64,000 bases of DNA from Lepisosteus oculatus (GCF_040954835.1 NC_090716.1:3769605-3833604); one strand, 5' to 3'. Positions 24,514 to 37,312 are shown, numbered from the stretch's first letter. Translations and numbers: made by a program. The notes: a model not told the origin generated them from the letters alone.

Positions 24514-24540
24514 AGGTCAGGGGTCAGGGGTCAAGGGTCA
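24514..24540 (+). promoter_or_regulatory. Four RGGTCA half-sites with 1-bp spacing (DR1 array)
   Basis: Half-sites at 24514-24519, 24521-24526, 24528-24533 and 24535-24540, each separated by one base. This is the spacing bound by RXR/PPAR/HNF4-type nuclear receptors. It could equally be a short 7-nt tandem repeat. Confidence 0.45.
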
Positions 24541-26007
24541 TCATTCCCCTGTGTGTATTTGTCATTCTTCCTGTTTTAACTATCGCCACTTCCATTGCTT
24601 CTTTTAAAGTGGGATTCTGAATGTATTTATGTTTCTTTTTTAAACCCAAACAAGGAACGAAACAAAAAAAGAAACGCCCGACAACAGCTTCCATTTTGCA
24701 GGGCGCCTAGGCGTTATTTCCCTTGAGGTTTGTTTTTCCTCACAGTAGCCTAAAGATTTTTGCTCTCCCTCGGTCTGAATGAAAGCGCTTGGCATCGGAC
24801 GGCAGGGACTCTTCACAGTTTTCGGCAAAAGCAACTGTACAGATCCCGTGTCACGCTGTTGCTTTTTAAAAGCCTGGAGCTCCTCTCTCTTAACCATGTT
24901 GAGTATGCGATTAGATATATTACTCTTGCTTTATGATGTTGTAAGCACAAACCTGTTACACCTGCACTAATGAAACATTTAAAAAGCACAGGGCTGGTGG
25001 TCACTGTACTGTCAGTTTGTTCCTAAGACTCCAAAGTTAACAATGGCTCCGAAAAGCAAAATCAGTCAGGATCTCCTCTTAAACAGGATAAAAGTGAATT
25101 TCCCTTGTCCGCTTTGTTGCTTTTTGAATGTTTCAATGCATCCAAAATGTTGTGAGTGATTTTTAGGTCATGTGATCTTACCTAGCTTGCCTTTAGAGGC
25201 TAAACTACTGTATTATCAGATTTATGTCCGTGGTCGATGGTATTGAAATGCATGTTCTACTTCTGGAAAACAACAAAAAAAAAGCTGTACATTTCACCTC
25301 AGAAAAGAGAAACACTATCCATGTGCTGTTATCTGTCTGCTAGATTCAGGTGTATATACAGTAGATGTCACGGTAGAATGGACAGACTTTGTTGCTGAAG
25401 CAAACTGTTTTGGGTCAAACAAAAGAATGAAAAGAAAAACCTTATACTGTATATAAATACTATAAGGAAATATGGATAAATGTGAAAAACTGCCACAAGA
25501 TGCTGTTACAAGGGAATTTAGAAGCACTGTTTATGACTGTAAAGACTACCGTGATATAGGCAGTGCTGACCCATGTTTATAGCTTAGAAGCTGGAAGAGG
25601 GGTTTCTCTTGTGTGCTGTGATAATGTTCCCAACATGTATGATATATGGATAAATGTAGTTATAAACGTTTTTTTTTCTTGTGTACGTTTTTAGAAGAGG
25701 AAAAATACTGGTTCTGTCTTTAATAGTCAAGTGCTGTAGATGCACAAGAGCTGACTTCTTCCATTCGAATAGAATCCCCTCGATACGTTGACATAACAGG
25801 GGAATAGATTGCTGTGTAAATACTGAGTTTCAGAACCAGATGAGGTTTCTCCTGGGGTACACTGCACCTCTGGGGTTTGGGGTGGGTGGCGAGATAGTAC
25901 GGAATTCACCGTTCCATGTGTGCTGCTGAAGAGAAATGGGGACATCTGATGTAAATATTTCAGTATTAAAAATATTTATAGAAATTGTACAGCTTTGGCA
26001 ATATGCG

Positions 26008-26013
26008 AATAAA
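26008..26013 (+). terminator. madd: Poly(A) signal AATAAA, likely madd
   Basis: First canonical AATAAA after the stop that lies in an AT-rich 3'UTR context. A second one is at 26306-26311. Confidence 0.5.
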
Positions 26014-26305
26014 ACATGACCAGCCCGGAATTTCTGAAGTGAACTTTCAGCCTGTTTTTGTCTGTGACCTTTTATTGAGTGAATCACCTGCAGGAATTTT
26101 TGTTTTGTTTTTTTCCCAAAAAGGTTAAACATTATTGAAGGAGAATTCAAGGTTCTTCGGAGGGCTTTCTCAGCATGACAATCCCATGTATGCAATTTAT
26201 GTTCCGGTTTCTTTTTTTGTTTTCTAACGAGAACTGTGTACCCTTCCTAGTGTGTTCAGATTTGATGAATATGTGCAAGTAAACTTGAAATGCAACTTTT
26301 AATTG

Positions 26306-26311
26306 AATAAA
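26306..26311 (+). terminator. madd: Alternative poly(A) signal AATAAA
   Basis: Canonical hexamer about 300 bases after the first. It would lengthen the madd 3'UTR to about 2 kb. Confidence 0.35.
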
Positions 26312-26667
26312 AGAGAACTTTGGGGATGGTAATAGGTTTAGTTTTAAAAATGTGCAGGACTGTGAACTATGCATTTGAACATCTGTACATTATGCAATGT
26401 TCCTGTTTGAATTGTGACCATAAATCAAGCTTCCTGCTTCCTTTTGGGGTTTAATTAAAATAATTAGGAAAAGTTTGTTCTGTGTTGAAAGTTAAGGGAA
26501 AGAAAAACTGTTTCAAATGCTGAGCCTTCCTCAGGCATGTCAGGTTTAACTCTGATACTAATTTAAAAAAAATACCGCCAGGGTTAGTCCTACTGTGTAA
26601 TAGGGATGTGTGGGTAATAGTTATTGCTCAAGTTGTGCACCAGAGGGCAGCATTGCACCATTGGAAT

Positions 26668-26922
26668 GACCGTGGTGCAGGGGTCAGCATTGCCGTCTTG
26701 CCGAAGTCCAAAGACGTACTGGACCAGCAGGTTAAGTGGCTTTTGGGGAAAACTGGCTCTGGTGTGATTTTTTGCAGGTCTGCGTTTCCTGTGATGGACT
26801 GGCGTCCCATCCAGGTTGCACCCAATAGATAGGTGCCCGTTGCTATGCTGGGACAGGCTCCAGCTCCCCCGAGACCCTGAATTGGGAAAAACAGTTAGAA
26901 AATGGGTGGATGGATGAGTGTT
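26668..26922 (+). repeat. SINE-like repeat (family A), internally deleted
   Basis: Has the caaagacgtactgg and ggcgtcccatccagg blocks and ends gggacaggctccagctcccc ... gggtggatggatg. The segment between the tRNA-like head and the core is missing. Confidence 0.7.
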
Positions 26923-29753
26923 AGTAGTCTGTAATTGATGCATGGGGGGGTCTCAGTAATGAATTCAAGTAAAGCAGAATTTAGTGCAGACATCTGAGCC
27001 ATGGTCATTGCGCGCTTTGCAGCGGTCCTGTATCGCAAGTTCTACTGACGGTCCTCCTTTTGGGGGGTAAAATGGGGCAAATAAAAAAAACCTTTGCTTA
27101 TTGACATCCGTTGCATCCAAGGTGCCTTGACGACAGCCTCCCGTGCTCTCGGTGTCAGCGATGGTGGGGTTTGATTCTATGGCTGTAGGAGCTGGGGAGG
27201 CGTTTCCCTGGAAACCAGCCTCACCCCTCCGCCAGACTCTGTGCAATGAGAAGAGCACCCAGTGGTCTTGTTAACAGGTGGGACTGAGATGGCTTTTTCT
27301 GCATTTCTGAGGTCTCTGAAGAATAATCTCGTAGGATTAGGCTCTCCACAGACAGGCTTCCTGGATCCGACATCCGTTGCAGCCTGACATGGTTCAGCCC
27401 TCTTTTGCTTATTTAATACTTTATTTCAACCTCACGAGTCGAATGAAGTCAAAGGGCCCATCTCAAGGATACAACACCAATGTCCCACCTGGGACTCGAA
27501 CCCATGACCCTCTAGTTCGAAGTCAGGTCCTACTGCAGGCTCCAAACTCTCCAGGCCTCGTGGTCATTTTTGTTGTTCCTGATGATCCTACCTAGTTGGA
27601 AGACTTGTCAAGATTCTGTTTGGAATATAGGACTTGGGGGGAGTTCCTGGCTGCAGGTGACCCAGACTCTCACAGGTTTGAAACGGACGACCTTGCTTGG
27701 AAATACGTCATCCACTGAGGCTTGGTGCCACCTGTCATGGTGCAGTCGTATAGTCCCGCCCAGTGATATTCTTAGATAATGGAGCTTTCAGTGAGATTAC
27801 TTAGTAGACATAATAGTCCTCCTGCTTAAAGCCATGGCGAATGTTTCTAAAAGGCCGGGTCACATTATTCTACACAGGGCAGGACTCTTAAAGACTTGAC
27901 GCCTGCCCACAGACTTGCCTCCTTAAAAGAACAAAATCCTATTTGCGCAGAGAGCCGTGTGGATTGGTGTGTATCGAAACATTACACCTCCTGCCCTTGA
28001 GAAGTTATTTTTGTTGCTGGGAAGAGTATGTACTTGGCCGCGATATCTTCAAAAAAGAAAAAAGCCCCTTTAAATTTAAGACGAAGCTGTGCTCGGTTTG
28101 CTTGAGTGGGTTACTGCGGTAGAGGGTTTTGCAGTCTAAGAGGTTTTTGCCCAACACTGTGAAAGATGAGCAGAAAAAAAGCTTTAGAACTAAGCAGGTA
28201 ACGTTGTCTTTGTTTTAGGAGCTGGTTGACCTACAGTGCCTGGGCACTGTGAGTTTGCAATCTGCCCCGAGTGCTGGCGCTTGCTCATTGAGGACAGAGG
28301 CCAGCCTGCGGTTGGGTTCAGGCTAGGGGAATTCTAGTCATCAGGAGCTCGCCCGTTATGTACTGCCGCGTGTTGGAAACAGTAGGCTGAGCTGCGTCTG
28401 GGGACCTGGAGAATTCCACATGTCCGTCTGGAACAGGCCTCTCGGTGCCAAAGACATGCCCAGCATTGTCGCCCTCAACGTGGAGCGCCTCTCCCGAAAT
28501 GGACCTGACCAATGGTGACCCGCAGGGGGCGGCATTGAGCTGCAAATGTCCTGGGACAGCGGGCCTGTGCAATTCTGTGTCCGCAGGGAGGAGGTGTTGC
28601 GGTTTTTTCCGTTTCTCTCTTAGTTGGCAATGCCTTACAAACTGGCAATCACTCTTCAAACCCAGTTAGAGGCATTCATCTCTGGGACTAGGCACTTACT
28701 GTACAATCACTGCAGGAAAAATCCGATACCCTGCAGTAAACAGAATTGGACACCCCTGCCGTGAAAAGCCACGTTCGTGTTTCAGCTGTGTCCACAACGG
28801 TCTTACAGGAACAGTGCGTTTCATATCCACACTTCCAGTGAAATAGTCTCTCTACGGGTTAAACTACGGTTTGTTTTTCACCTGAAGCATGCCTCCGTGC
28901 CCTTTTCAGCTGGGAAACTGGTGTTAATTGAAAGTGATGGACAAAAACCAGAGGGCATGTGTCCTATACTCTCGTTTCTTTTGAGAAGTGGGCATTTTCG
29001 TGTGAGCTATCGCAGCATCCGTGTGCAGTAGATTTTCTCGAAGAGCATGTGTTTGTTCTGCCCAGGATTGCTTGCCTTACAATTAAAATATCGCATGGTT
29101 TGATCATAAGGACGAATCCTCCCCCTATATATAAGCACAGGGGTGAAATCTGACTGTAGCATGAAGGACATCAGCTCAGCACTCGTCAGCAGCACCTAGT
29201 GCTCTGGGTTATCAGTACTGTGTATCTGCAGCTCTCAGACATTTACAGCAGCCTGGCGACACAAGTGTGGGACTTTAAAGATAGTTGTTGTGACATATCA
29301 GCCACAGCTCTGTAGTCTTTTAATACAGTATATTCGTCCAGGAGGGTAACTAGAAAAGCAGCTGAGCTCCGGGATTGGTCTCGTCATGTTTCGATGGGTT
29401 TATATTTCGATTTTGTGAAAGAAGGTCCTCATTGCGTTTTTGCTGTGCCGCAGGAGGCCTCGGCCTTTTAAATTCAAGGACCAAAACTGAAATTTTGCAG
29501 TTAAAAATAAACAGAATTATATTTTTTTTTAATTTGAGTGACACAAGATGGCAGCATGGTGGGCTGGGGAGAGCTCTCACAGGGGGATTATAAGAACCTC
29601 AGGAACATCGTTTAATGCATCTCTCTCTTTTTTTAATCACTTAAAATTTGGCCAGAATGACATCCCCTGTTTTGTGCCAGTATTTTGACCGTGTGCTTTT
29701 GAGAAGGCAGTTTAAAAGTCTCGATCCTTACAAAACACCAACAGCATAATCGC

Positions 29754-29824
29754 ACATTGGTGGTTCAGTGGTAGGATTCTTGCCTGTCACGCGGGAGGCC
29801 CGGGTTCGATTCCTGGCCAATGCA
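29754..29824 (+). tRNA. tRNA-Gly-like sequence with a GTC anticodon (probable pseudogene)
   Basis: 71 nt aligned end to end with vertebrate tRNA-Gly(GCC). Box A (tggttcagtgg) and box B (ggttcgattcc) are intact and the 3' acceptor strand ccaatgc is present. The anticodon loop reads CTGTCAC, so the anticodon is GTC (Asp) instead of GCC. Position 1 is A facing C72, a mismatch in the acceptor stem, and the anticodon stem keeps pairing only with wobbles. The Pol III promoter elements look usable, but charging as Gly is doubtful. Confidence 0.6.
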
Positions 29825-29845
29825 GTGGCTTTCGGCAGTAGCCAT

Positions 29846-30375
29846 AGCACCCTGTAACTCACAACTGGCAACACACTGGAGCTCACCAGGTGTGAGCCTG
29901 GCCACTACCTGGGTGGGAAAGCTAAGGCTGCTGCTGGAAGAGGTGTTAGTGGGGCCAGCAGGGGACGCTCACCCTGCGGTCTGTGTGGGTCCTAATGCCC
30001 CAGTATAGTGACGGGGACGCTGTACTGTAAAAAAAGGCACCGTCCTTCGGAAGAGATGTAAAACCGAGGTCCTGACTCTCTGTGGTCAATAGGAGTTCCA
30101 GGGTGTTTCTCGAAAAGAGTAGGGGTGTTACCCCAGCATCCTGGCCAAATTTCCCCCTGGCCTTTACCAATCATGGCCTCCTAATAACCCCCCTCTCTGA
30201 ACTGGCTTCATCACTCTGCTCTCCTCCCCACTGAGAGCTGGTGTGTGTGAGAGGACTGGCGCATCATCCAGGTGGGGCTGCACACTGGTGGGGGTGGAGG
30301 GGATCCCCATGACCTGTAAAGAGCTTTGAGTGGAGTGTCCAGAAAAGCGCTCTATAAGTGTAAGCAATTATTATT
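29846..30375 (+). repeat. 5S-headed SINE (family C), near full length
   Basis: Begins with a 5S rRNA-like segment (tgtgagcctggccactacct followed by gggtggga), continues through the shared family C body and ends at gtgtaagcaattattatt. The CTCF-like motif at 29955-29969 has one substitution. It starts only about 20 bases after the tRNA-like sequence. Confidence 0.8.
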
Positions 30376-33154
30376 AATTATAAAACAGTGCATTACTATG
30401 GGCTTGAATTCTAGTTCCATTTGCAGCAGGGTGTAATTATTCTACATTCAGCGTTCTGATAATTCGACATCTCTAAGGTACCACAACCAGAGGAAGGTGT
30501 GGTTCTAAATCCGGTTTCTTCCTTGTATTTTTAGACAATAACCAAGTTGGATTGCTTTTTGTTCCGTTGTCATCCTCTTCTTTTCATATCCTTCAAAAGC
30601 GCAACACTTTTGCCGTTTCAGAGGTGGGTCTCGGGCAGTGCAGCTCATTTTAATATTAGCCACACCCCAGTATCACAGGTAGTGCACAACAGCTCACTCG
30701 GACCTTGCAAGGCTATTCCAAAGACTGCACTTGTTTAATAACAGTGAGCTACATCTTGAACGCTAATCTCCTACAGTCCTTTTATCGGTGTCATCAGAAT
30801 TTTTCCTGTGTCATGCCTCAGTGTGTGTACATACAGTGTATGCAATAAGTGGCACTAAATGTCACTCTAAATGCCATTAATTCAAACACTTGTTTATTGT
30901 GTTTCTAAGGCCACAGTGTGTATTTTAGATATGCAGTTTTATTTTGAAATTTGCATTGCTGCAGTGCTCTGCTTTGATATACTGATTCTAGTTACACTTT
31001 GCCAAAGTCCTTAAGCACTAAATACCATTCCTTTTCCTAGCTTATCATTTTGATTAATTGCGATTAAGTGTTATGTTACGCTTGGACACGTATGACCTTT
31101 AATACCCTCCTCCTAGCTGTTACATTAATAACCCGACGCACTTTCTCAATCCCCGACATCTGACAGGTGTCCTGCTCCGGTCGTGGGCCGTGTCATATGA
31201 GACCTGCGCGCCACAGGATTGTAGCGTGCCCTGCATTGTGTCGACGGGCTGCAGCCTTAAATAAAGCTTTAAAACATGGGATGCTATAATTTAATCAGCC
31301 GGCAAACCCGCGCGGTCTCAACCCAGACGTGCTCTCGCACAGTGCTGTGCGAAATGGCACGGTCCTTCGCTGTGACACGCATCAAGTTTTTATTTGAGGA
31401 AATGTGAAGACTGCGTGTTCCGTTTGCTGTTCTTTCTGGGCAGCCGTGATCGAGAGTGACAAACCAAAAGCGTGAGTCATTTACATCAGCTGGCCGATGG
31501 TCTCCGTGTTCGGTTGTGCGTGTCGGCACACTGCGACTCTACGGAAGAGCTTGAGCCGAAGTAATGGACCGCCAGCGGAAAGAGAGCCACATCTCCGGTG
31601 TTCACTTACTGCATTATATGCTAAGTCGACGAATCCCCTTGTGCTCATCCTCTACACATTATGGGAAAACCTGCTTTAAGTGACTCTGCAGGAGCTGTTG
31701 TGATCCCTCACTCAATACATTCTCTCTCTCTAAAAGTTTCCTGGATAAAAACCTGCTCATTGCCTGTTATCCTTATAGGTCTGTAGTGTTTTCGTCTGAG
31801 TTGTGGGCAGTTGGAGCACAGGCATGCTAGAGCTGGCAAGAGTGAAGCCATGCAGGGATGGATTGATGCACCATTGCAAAACGGAGAGGACTGCCTGCCT
31901 GCCAGCACCATAGTGTATCCACCTATGTATTGAGATCTAAGCCAATAGTGTTGACATTCATGACAAACAGTAGCAGCCATTCCTGGGAGCTTATCTCCCT
32001 CCCCCCCCTTCTTAAATGGTTTCTTAAAATCTTTTATTAGGCATTCATGATCCCCTCTACTAAATCCACACACATGCCGAGGATCTTGCCCTCTTTCGCC
32101 CTCCGTTGTTCGGCCCCGTTAGGGCTGTGACACAGAGTTGGCCCGGTGTGCTGGCAGCCTTCTCCTAAACTGTCAGTGCTCATTTACGGCGGGGGGTTGT
32201 TTTACACTTCCTCTCGTTCACGAGCTGGGCTCCGCCTCGCCACAGCCAGCCCCCTGCGCCGTCAGCTCGCTCGCTTCATCTCGGCTTTGCTTGCTGCTCA
32301 GGTCTCTCCTGGGGTCCGGCCCACTGCGGTGCATATGGAGGTTTGCAGACGTTTTTTAGCTGGAAGTAGCTGCTGGCTCATAAGGCTATTTTTGTGTGTG
32401 TGTGTTAAAAATGTGTTTAGGCTTGGAAGACGTAAGAAAGACTGCGAAAGGAAGAATTTGGCCAGCTTTTCCCGTTTGATTGCTAATTGATCAGACAGTT
32501 AAAACCTGCCACTTTCTAAATGAAAAAAAAATGTGCCCTCGGGTTCTTTGTCTTAAATACACCGACATGTAGTTTGTGTCCCCTGGTTCATTATTCTCTT
32601 TTCAAATTAAAGCAGAGGTTTACCAGTTACAATACTTGATTAAACCTACATAACTCTCAGTTCAAGGCGTACTGTGTATGCACTTTGATGTTCATTACTG
32701 GAAACTGGGAGAGGCTTTTCCGAGTGGCGTTAGAACAGTGGAGGGCTGGTGATCTCCGAATCTAAGGGTAATATTCTATAGAGTTAGCAACTTTAATGTC
32801 AAACCCCGTTATGGACTGCGAGTTTCTGCTGATTTTGCAAAGTCTTCATGCCAGGAGTATTAGCGCTATCATAATACAGTCTCTTAAACCTCTAGACAGC
32901 TCGGAGAGTTAATGATGGTACAACATTCCTAGAAAGGAACGTCATGCCAGGATCAGTTGCTGCGTGAGGGATGACTTCATCAGCAGAAAAATAGAAACCC
33001 TTTAAGCGAAGGAGGCAACTGTAGCATAAGTCACCTCCCAAGGCCACTGATTAACGCAAACTGTCCTTCTGGTTATGATCTGGTTAATATATAGATGCCT
33101 TAGATCAGGAGTTGTTTTAGCTCTTCCGGCTGGAGGAACGCCTATTCAGCTGCC

Positions 33155-33690
33155 ACTTTCACCCTGCAATTCACAACTAGCAGCCCACTGGAGCTCAGCA
33201 GGTGTGAGCCTGGTCAGTACCTGGATGGGAGACTTCTGGGAAAGCTGAGGCTGCTGCTGGAAGAGGTGTCAGTGGGGCCAGTAGGGGGCGCTCACCCTGC
33301 GGTCCATGTTGGTCCTAGTGTCCCAGTCACTATACTGTTAAAAAGGTGCCGTCCTTCAGATGAGATGTAAAACCGAGGTCATGACTCTCTGGTCATTAAA
33401 AATGCCAGGGTATTTCTCAAAAAGAGTAGGGGTGTTACCCCAGTGTCCTGGCCAAATTTCCCCCTGGCCTTTACCAGTCATGGCCTCCTAATAACCCCCC
33501 TCTCTGAACTGGCTTCATCACTCTGCTCTCCTCCCCACTGAGAGCTGGTGTGTGTGAGAGGACTGGAGCATCAGCCAGGTGGGGCTGCACACTGGTGGGA
33601 GTGGAGGGGATCCCCATTACCTGTAAAACACTTTTCTGGACACTCCACTCAAAGTGCTTATAAGTAAGGATGTTGTTATTATTATTATTT
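33155..33690 (+). repeat. 5S-headed SINE (family C), near full length, with a microinversion
   Basis: The 5S-like head is clear (gcctggtcagtacctggatg followed by ggagac). The body matches the other copies and has a CTCF-like motif at 33278-33292. About 28 bases near the 3' end (33630-33657) are inverted relative to the other three copies. The tail is (ATT)n. Confidence 0.85.
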
Positions 33691-35481
33691 TATTACTTTC
33701 AACAGGGAACCCCGACCCAAAATCAGATTGAAATGTTATTTTGTAACGGCATTGGTGACGTTACTCCAAAGACCGCTGATGTTGTGATTTTTTAATTGTA
33801 TGTTAATTGCTTTTCCAATGCTGCGAAATGCTGCGGATTGAAATTTGTTTTCAAAATGCCAACTTAATATATTTCAGTTTTCTACTTGTCAAATTACCTC
33901 TGGCTCTTAAAGGGTCAGACAGGACTTGTAATGGGTATGAACTGCTGGATCAGTTTCGGAGTTGCCCTCGGATCAGCAGCTGTGCCACACTCCTCCTAAC
34001 CTCCTACACAGAACACAGCACGTCTGAATCCAAGGAGGTAGAGAGAAATTTAAAACACTTCTTTGTCCTCCCAGATTGCAGGTTCATTTTTACAGAATGT
34101 TTCCTTCGATATTGTGCCTTTTGCATGTCCTATGTCCTTCGCTGCTCAAGGGATTGGTAAACCCTGCTGAAAGTCCCAGATCCATCACTGTCGATTCTTG
34201 TTGCGGCTGTACGGCACTGTACGTGTGCTATAGATTCATCCTATGTAGCTGTGCCCACCACGCTGCTGCACCTCAACAGCCGTCATTGCTAATTTCAGTT
34301 TTATTTTTGTCATACCTGATCCTCAGCCAAAACAACAGTTAAACTGAACAGGGTTGAGATGCAAAGGGAATTTTATTGTCCAAGGAAACAAATGTTTCTT
34401 ATCTGTATCTGCAGTGCTCTGCTATTTGTTCTACCTTATCATGCAGAAAAACACATCTAGTGGAGTTTGTGAAAATCACACAAATCACACCGTGAGGCTG
34501 CATTCTATGGGGTTTTAATTCCTTACAAATGCTCTTACAATTTCCAAAATTAAGATTAGATATATGATCTAGTGAGACTGAAATAACTTTACCAATCAAA
34601 AGAGCCAGGCAGGTGCAAGAAGGTTTTTAAGTGTGATGTCGTCTCTTTACAAGTGGTGCACAGGCACTACCAGGCTGATACTGTGAATGAAAGCCTAGCA
34701 AATATTTTCGAATCTGTCGCACAGTTCCCAGTGTTGCGGGGGTCAGGTGCAGGTAATGGATGCGGTGCCGTTTCTTTCCTGCGTGTCCCTCTCTGTAATC
34801 TCATTTCGACCAACCTCCTGGCTTGCTGGCCATCACTGGAACGAAATGACAAAATGAACAGTTGCACACAAGCAGCATTCGTTTCTATTTCAGTTCCGTT
34901 GTTGTCAATTTAAGCTTTCTTCCGAGCTGTGGAGTAGCCCATTCAGCTCATGGCTGTGACCCTCATATTGTTTTACACAGTGGAAGAATTGGCATCAAGC
35001 GTAGAAGCAGTGTGCCTCTCGGCTCTCACTGACAGCACCACAGGCTCAAACGCCTGGTCGCAGGCTGACTAGAGCTCAGCCTGACCTGGAGTCTGTTAGT
35101 CAAGTATAGAGATCAACCTCCATTCCAAATGAGCGCCTTAATCAATTTTAATCAGGCCCGCTAATGTGACGTTCAGTGAGTGCATGTGTATACACTATTC
35201 AGCACATTCCTGAGGGCTGTTATGACACCTCACCTCAAAGGCAGTATTATTTTCCTTCTTGAAGCTTCTTATCGATTGCCATGCTCTGTGACTCAATAGC
35301 CACTTGATACATATGCATCAGCAGGTTTTGTTTGCATTATTTTTCTAGCAAATGGAAAGATTCCACTGCTGAATTTTCACTACAACAGGCGTGAAAGTAG
35401 AAAAAGACACAAATCTCAGCTTTGGGCTGTGAAATATGCTTCACGTAGGTGAGAGAATGAGGACAGTATATAACAGTATAT

Positions 35482-35655
35482 AGTTCAGGTGGGGAGCTGT
35501 GTCAGCATGCGTAGGCTGCAAAGGTACAAGTAATAGGTTTATTCCCTGCTGAAAAGAGAAGAAAAGGTCACACACCTGAAGAAGGCTCTACAGCGGAAAT
35601 GTTTTTTCCTTTCTTCTCTTTTCAGCAGGGAATAAACCTATTACTTGTTCCTACA
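35482..35655. repeat. Fold-back (hairpin) repeat element
   Basis: Arms at about 35523-35567 and 35607-35650 are inverted copies (acaagtaataggtttattcc and its complement) with a loop of about 40 bases containing cacctgaagaaggctc. A second copy with the same left flank lies at 60647-60805. Confidence 0.8.
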
Positions 35656-36874
35656 ACAGTATATAACTGCAAATAATGCAATTGCATAGAAGTAAATTAG
35701 AATATTGTATAATAACATTGCAACTGTGTCAGTACCAGTACTGTATACTTAATGTATAGTGCTACAGACTTTCCTCACTTTGGCATATTAACCACATGAA
35801 CCACAACATGGTAGTTATGTTAAATGTTAGCCATCTTTCTGCCTCTCCACTTAAGTTGTGCCAGTTCACTGCCTGAAATACAAAATACAAACTGTTCAAA
35901 GCCTGTAGTCACATGTAATGCAATTGAATGCATTAATACTGGTGATTTTATTTCTTGTGTTTCTTATTGATCTTTGTCCAACGATCTGTATCTGCTGCTC
36001 TCCAGCTTTCAGTTAACTGTCAGACAAGCATTGCATTCTTGACTGTTGTTTAATCTGATTTACAGAGAAAACCGTCAGAATGACCTGTGTCATCACATGC
36101 GTGGCCAGGGAGCTCTCTGACTGCCAGCCAGCTTTTTCTGTGCTGAATGCTTTTGCGATATGAAGCTGGCAGTTGTTTCTTCTGTTTTTTTCCCGCATGT
36201 ACAAGCTTGAAGATAGCGACTTATTTTCCACTTAAGCACCTACACATATCCCCCCTCCCTATCCCCCCCCCCCCTTCTGACTGAAAAACAAAGTGGAATC
36301 GCCAGGGGATTCTACATTTTCATGCAACACTGAATTATCGTATTGGGAAGAGTAAGTACTATACATGCACAGACTGAATCACTGTGACTGGAATGCCCTC
36401 TTATACTGAAACCACACAGCATTCAATGGAAAAGGCAGCATGTTTACACAGTGATGGCTGTCACATTGTTTCTATTATTGAACATGTTGTTAATAATCTG
36501 CCAGAAGCCTGAGGATTAATGTGAGTTTTTCCTTACAAAAGGGGCTGTGATTCGTATGCTCTTTCAGAGTTATGATTCCTGCCTTTCCTCATCAGTTGAA
36601 GGACAATCTGCAAGATCTTGTAGAAAGCAACACACTTGCTGGACTGTTCTATATTTCTGATTTTAAAAGGGTTAGGGCTGCAGGACTCCAGACTGCAAGC
36701 CTCAGAGGTGGTCTTACCTGCAGAGCAGTGCTGAGGGAGAGTCTGTTGCTTACTGGGAAACTAAGAGAGAGGAGTAGAAGAAACATAGTTGACACAGGTA
36801 TTATAAACGGAAAAAAGCAGACAATCTGTGAAAACTGGGCATTATCCAGACTGGTCCTTTTAATCATATAGTGA

Positions 36875-36880
36875 TTTATT
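36875..36880 (-). terminator. mybpc3: Candidate mybpc3 poly(A) signal
   Basis: tttatt on the plus strand reads AATAAA on the minus strand, about 460 bases after the mybpc3 stop. It is the first clear canonical hexamer I found downstream. Confidence 0.4.
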
Positions 36881-37192
36881 AAAGGGCCCTACGATATGTT
36901 AATAGTTTGACATAAGTTTTCAAACTTATGAAACTTTATCGCATGATCATATATGATCCTCCTGTCTGTTCAGCATGTTCAGCTTGCAAGATGATCACTT
37001 CATCATATCTGAATCAACATCTATGTGCATTTATGAAACCACAGAAAATAAATGAGAAAAAACAAGAATGGGTATGTGAGATAAACAGTATCCATGCTTA
37101 TACTACAATATTCATAATATATTACAATATATTGCTTATATTGCAATTTACCAGGGCCAGGGCAATTCCCATTCCAGCTAAGGGGTAAATAT

Positions 37193-37312
37193 AATTTGTG
37201 GCATACCACAGGGGTCTTTGCTGGGACCAAAGGTCTTTCTGACTGATTTCGCTGAGCTGGATGCTGGTATCGCTAGTAAGTTAGTCCAGCTGGCAGATGC
37301 TACGAAATCAAG
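37193..37312 (+). mobile_element. Reverse-transcriptase fragment of a CR1-like LINE
   Basis: Plus-strand translation gives IPQGSLLGPKVFLTDF then ELDAGIASKLVQLADATK. This matches the pattern PQGSxLGP...LD.GI.SK...FADDTK of non-LTR reverse transcriptases, with the catalytic ADD changed to ADA. It is an inactive relic that begins about 30 bases downstream of the mybpc3 stop, antisense to that gene. Confidence 0.7.

Larger units (their letters stand above)
24315..26030 (+). other. madd: madd 3'UTR (extent inferred)
   Basis: No exon follows the TAG. The UTR is assumed to run to the polyadenylation signal at 26008-26013, or less likely to the one at 26306-26311. It contains four tandem RGGTCA half-sites at 24514-24540. 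Confidence 0.6.
26350..36860. other. Intergenic region between the convergent madd and mybpc3
   Basis: About 10.5 kb with no supported protein exon on either strand. It holds family A and C SINEs, a tRNA-Gly-like sequence and a fold-back repeat. The remaining DNA is AT-rich and unremarkable. Confidence 0.6.

Noticed and set aside
27460..27560. tRNA-like B-box (gggactcgaaccc on the plus strand)
   Set aside because: Only a short tRNA-like piece is visible, without a paired head or shared body. It may be a SINE remnant but is too weak to list.
29754..29824. Functional tRNA-Asp gene
   Set aside because: Apart from the anticodon the body is tRNA-Gly, and the first acceptor pair is mismatched, so a normal Asp tRNA is not supported.
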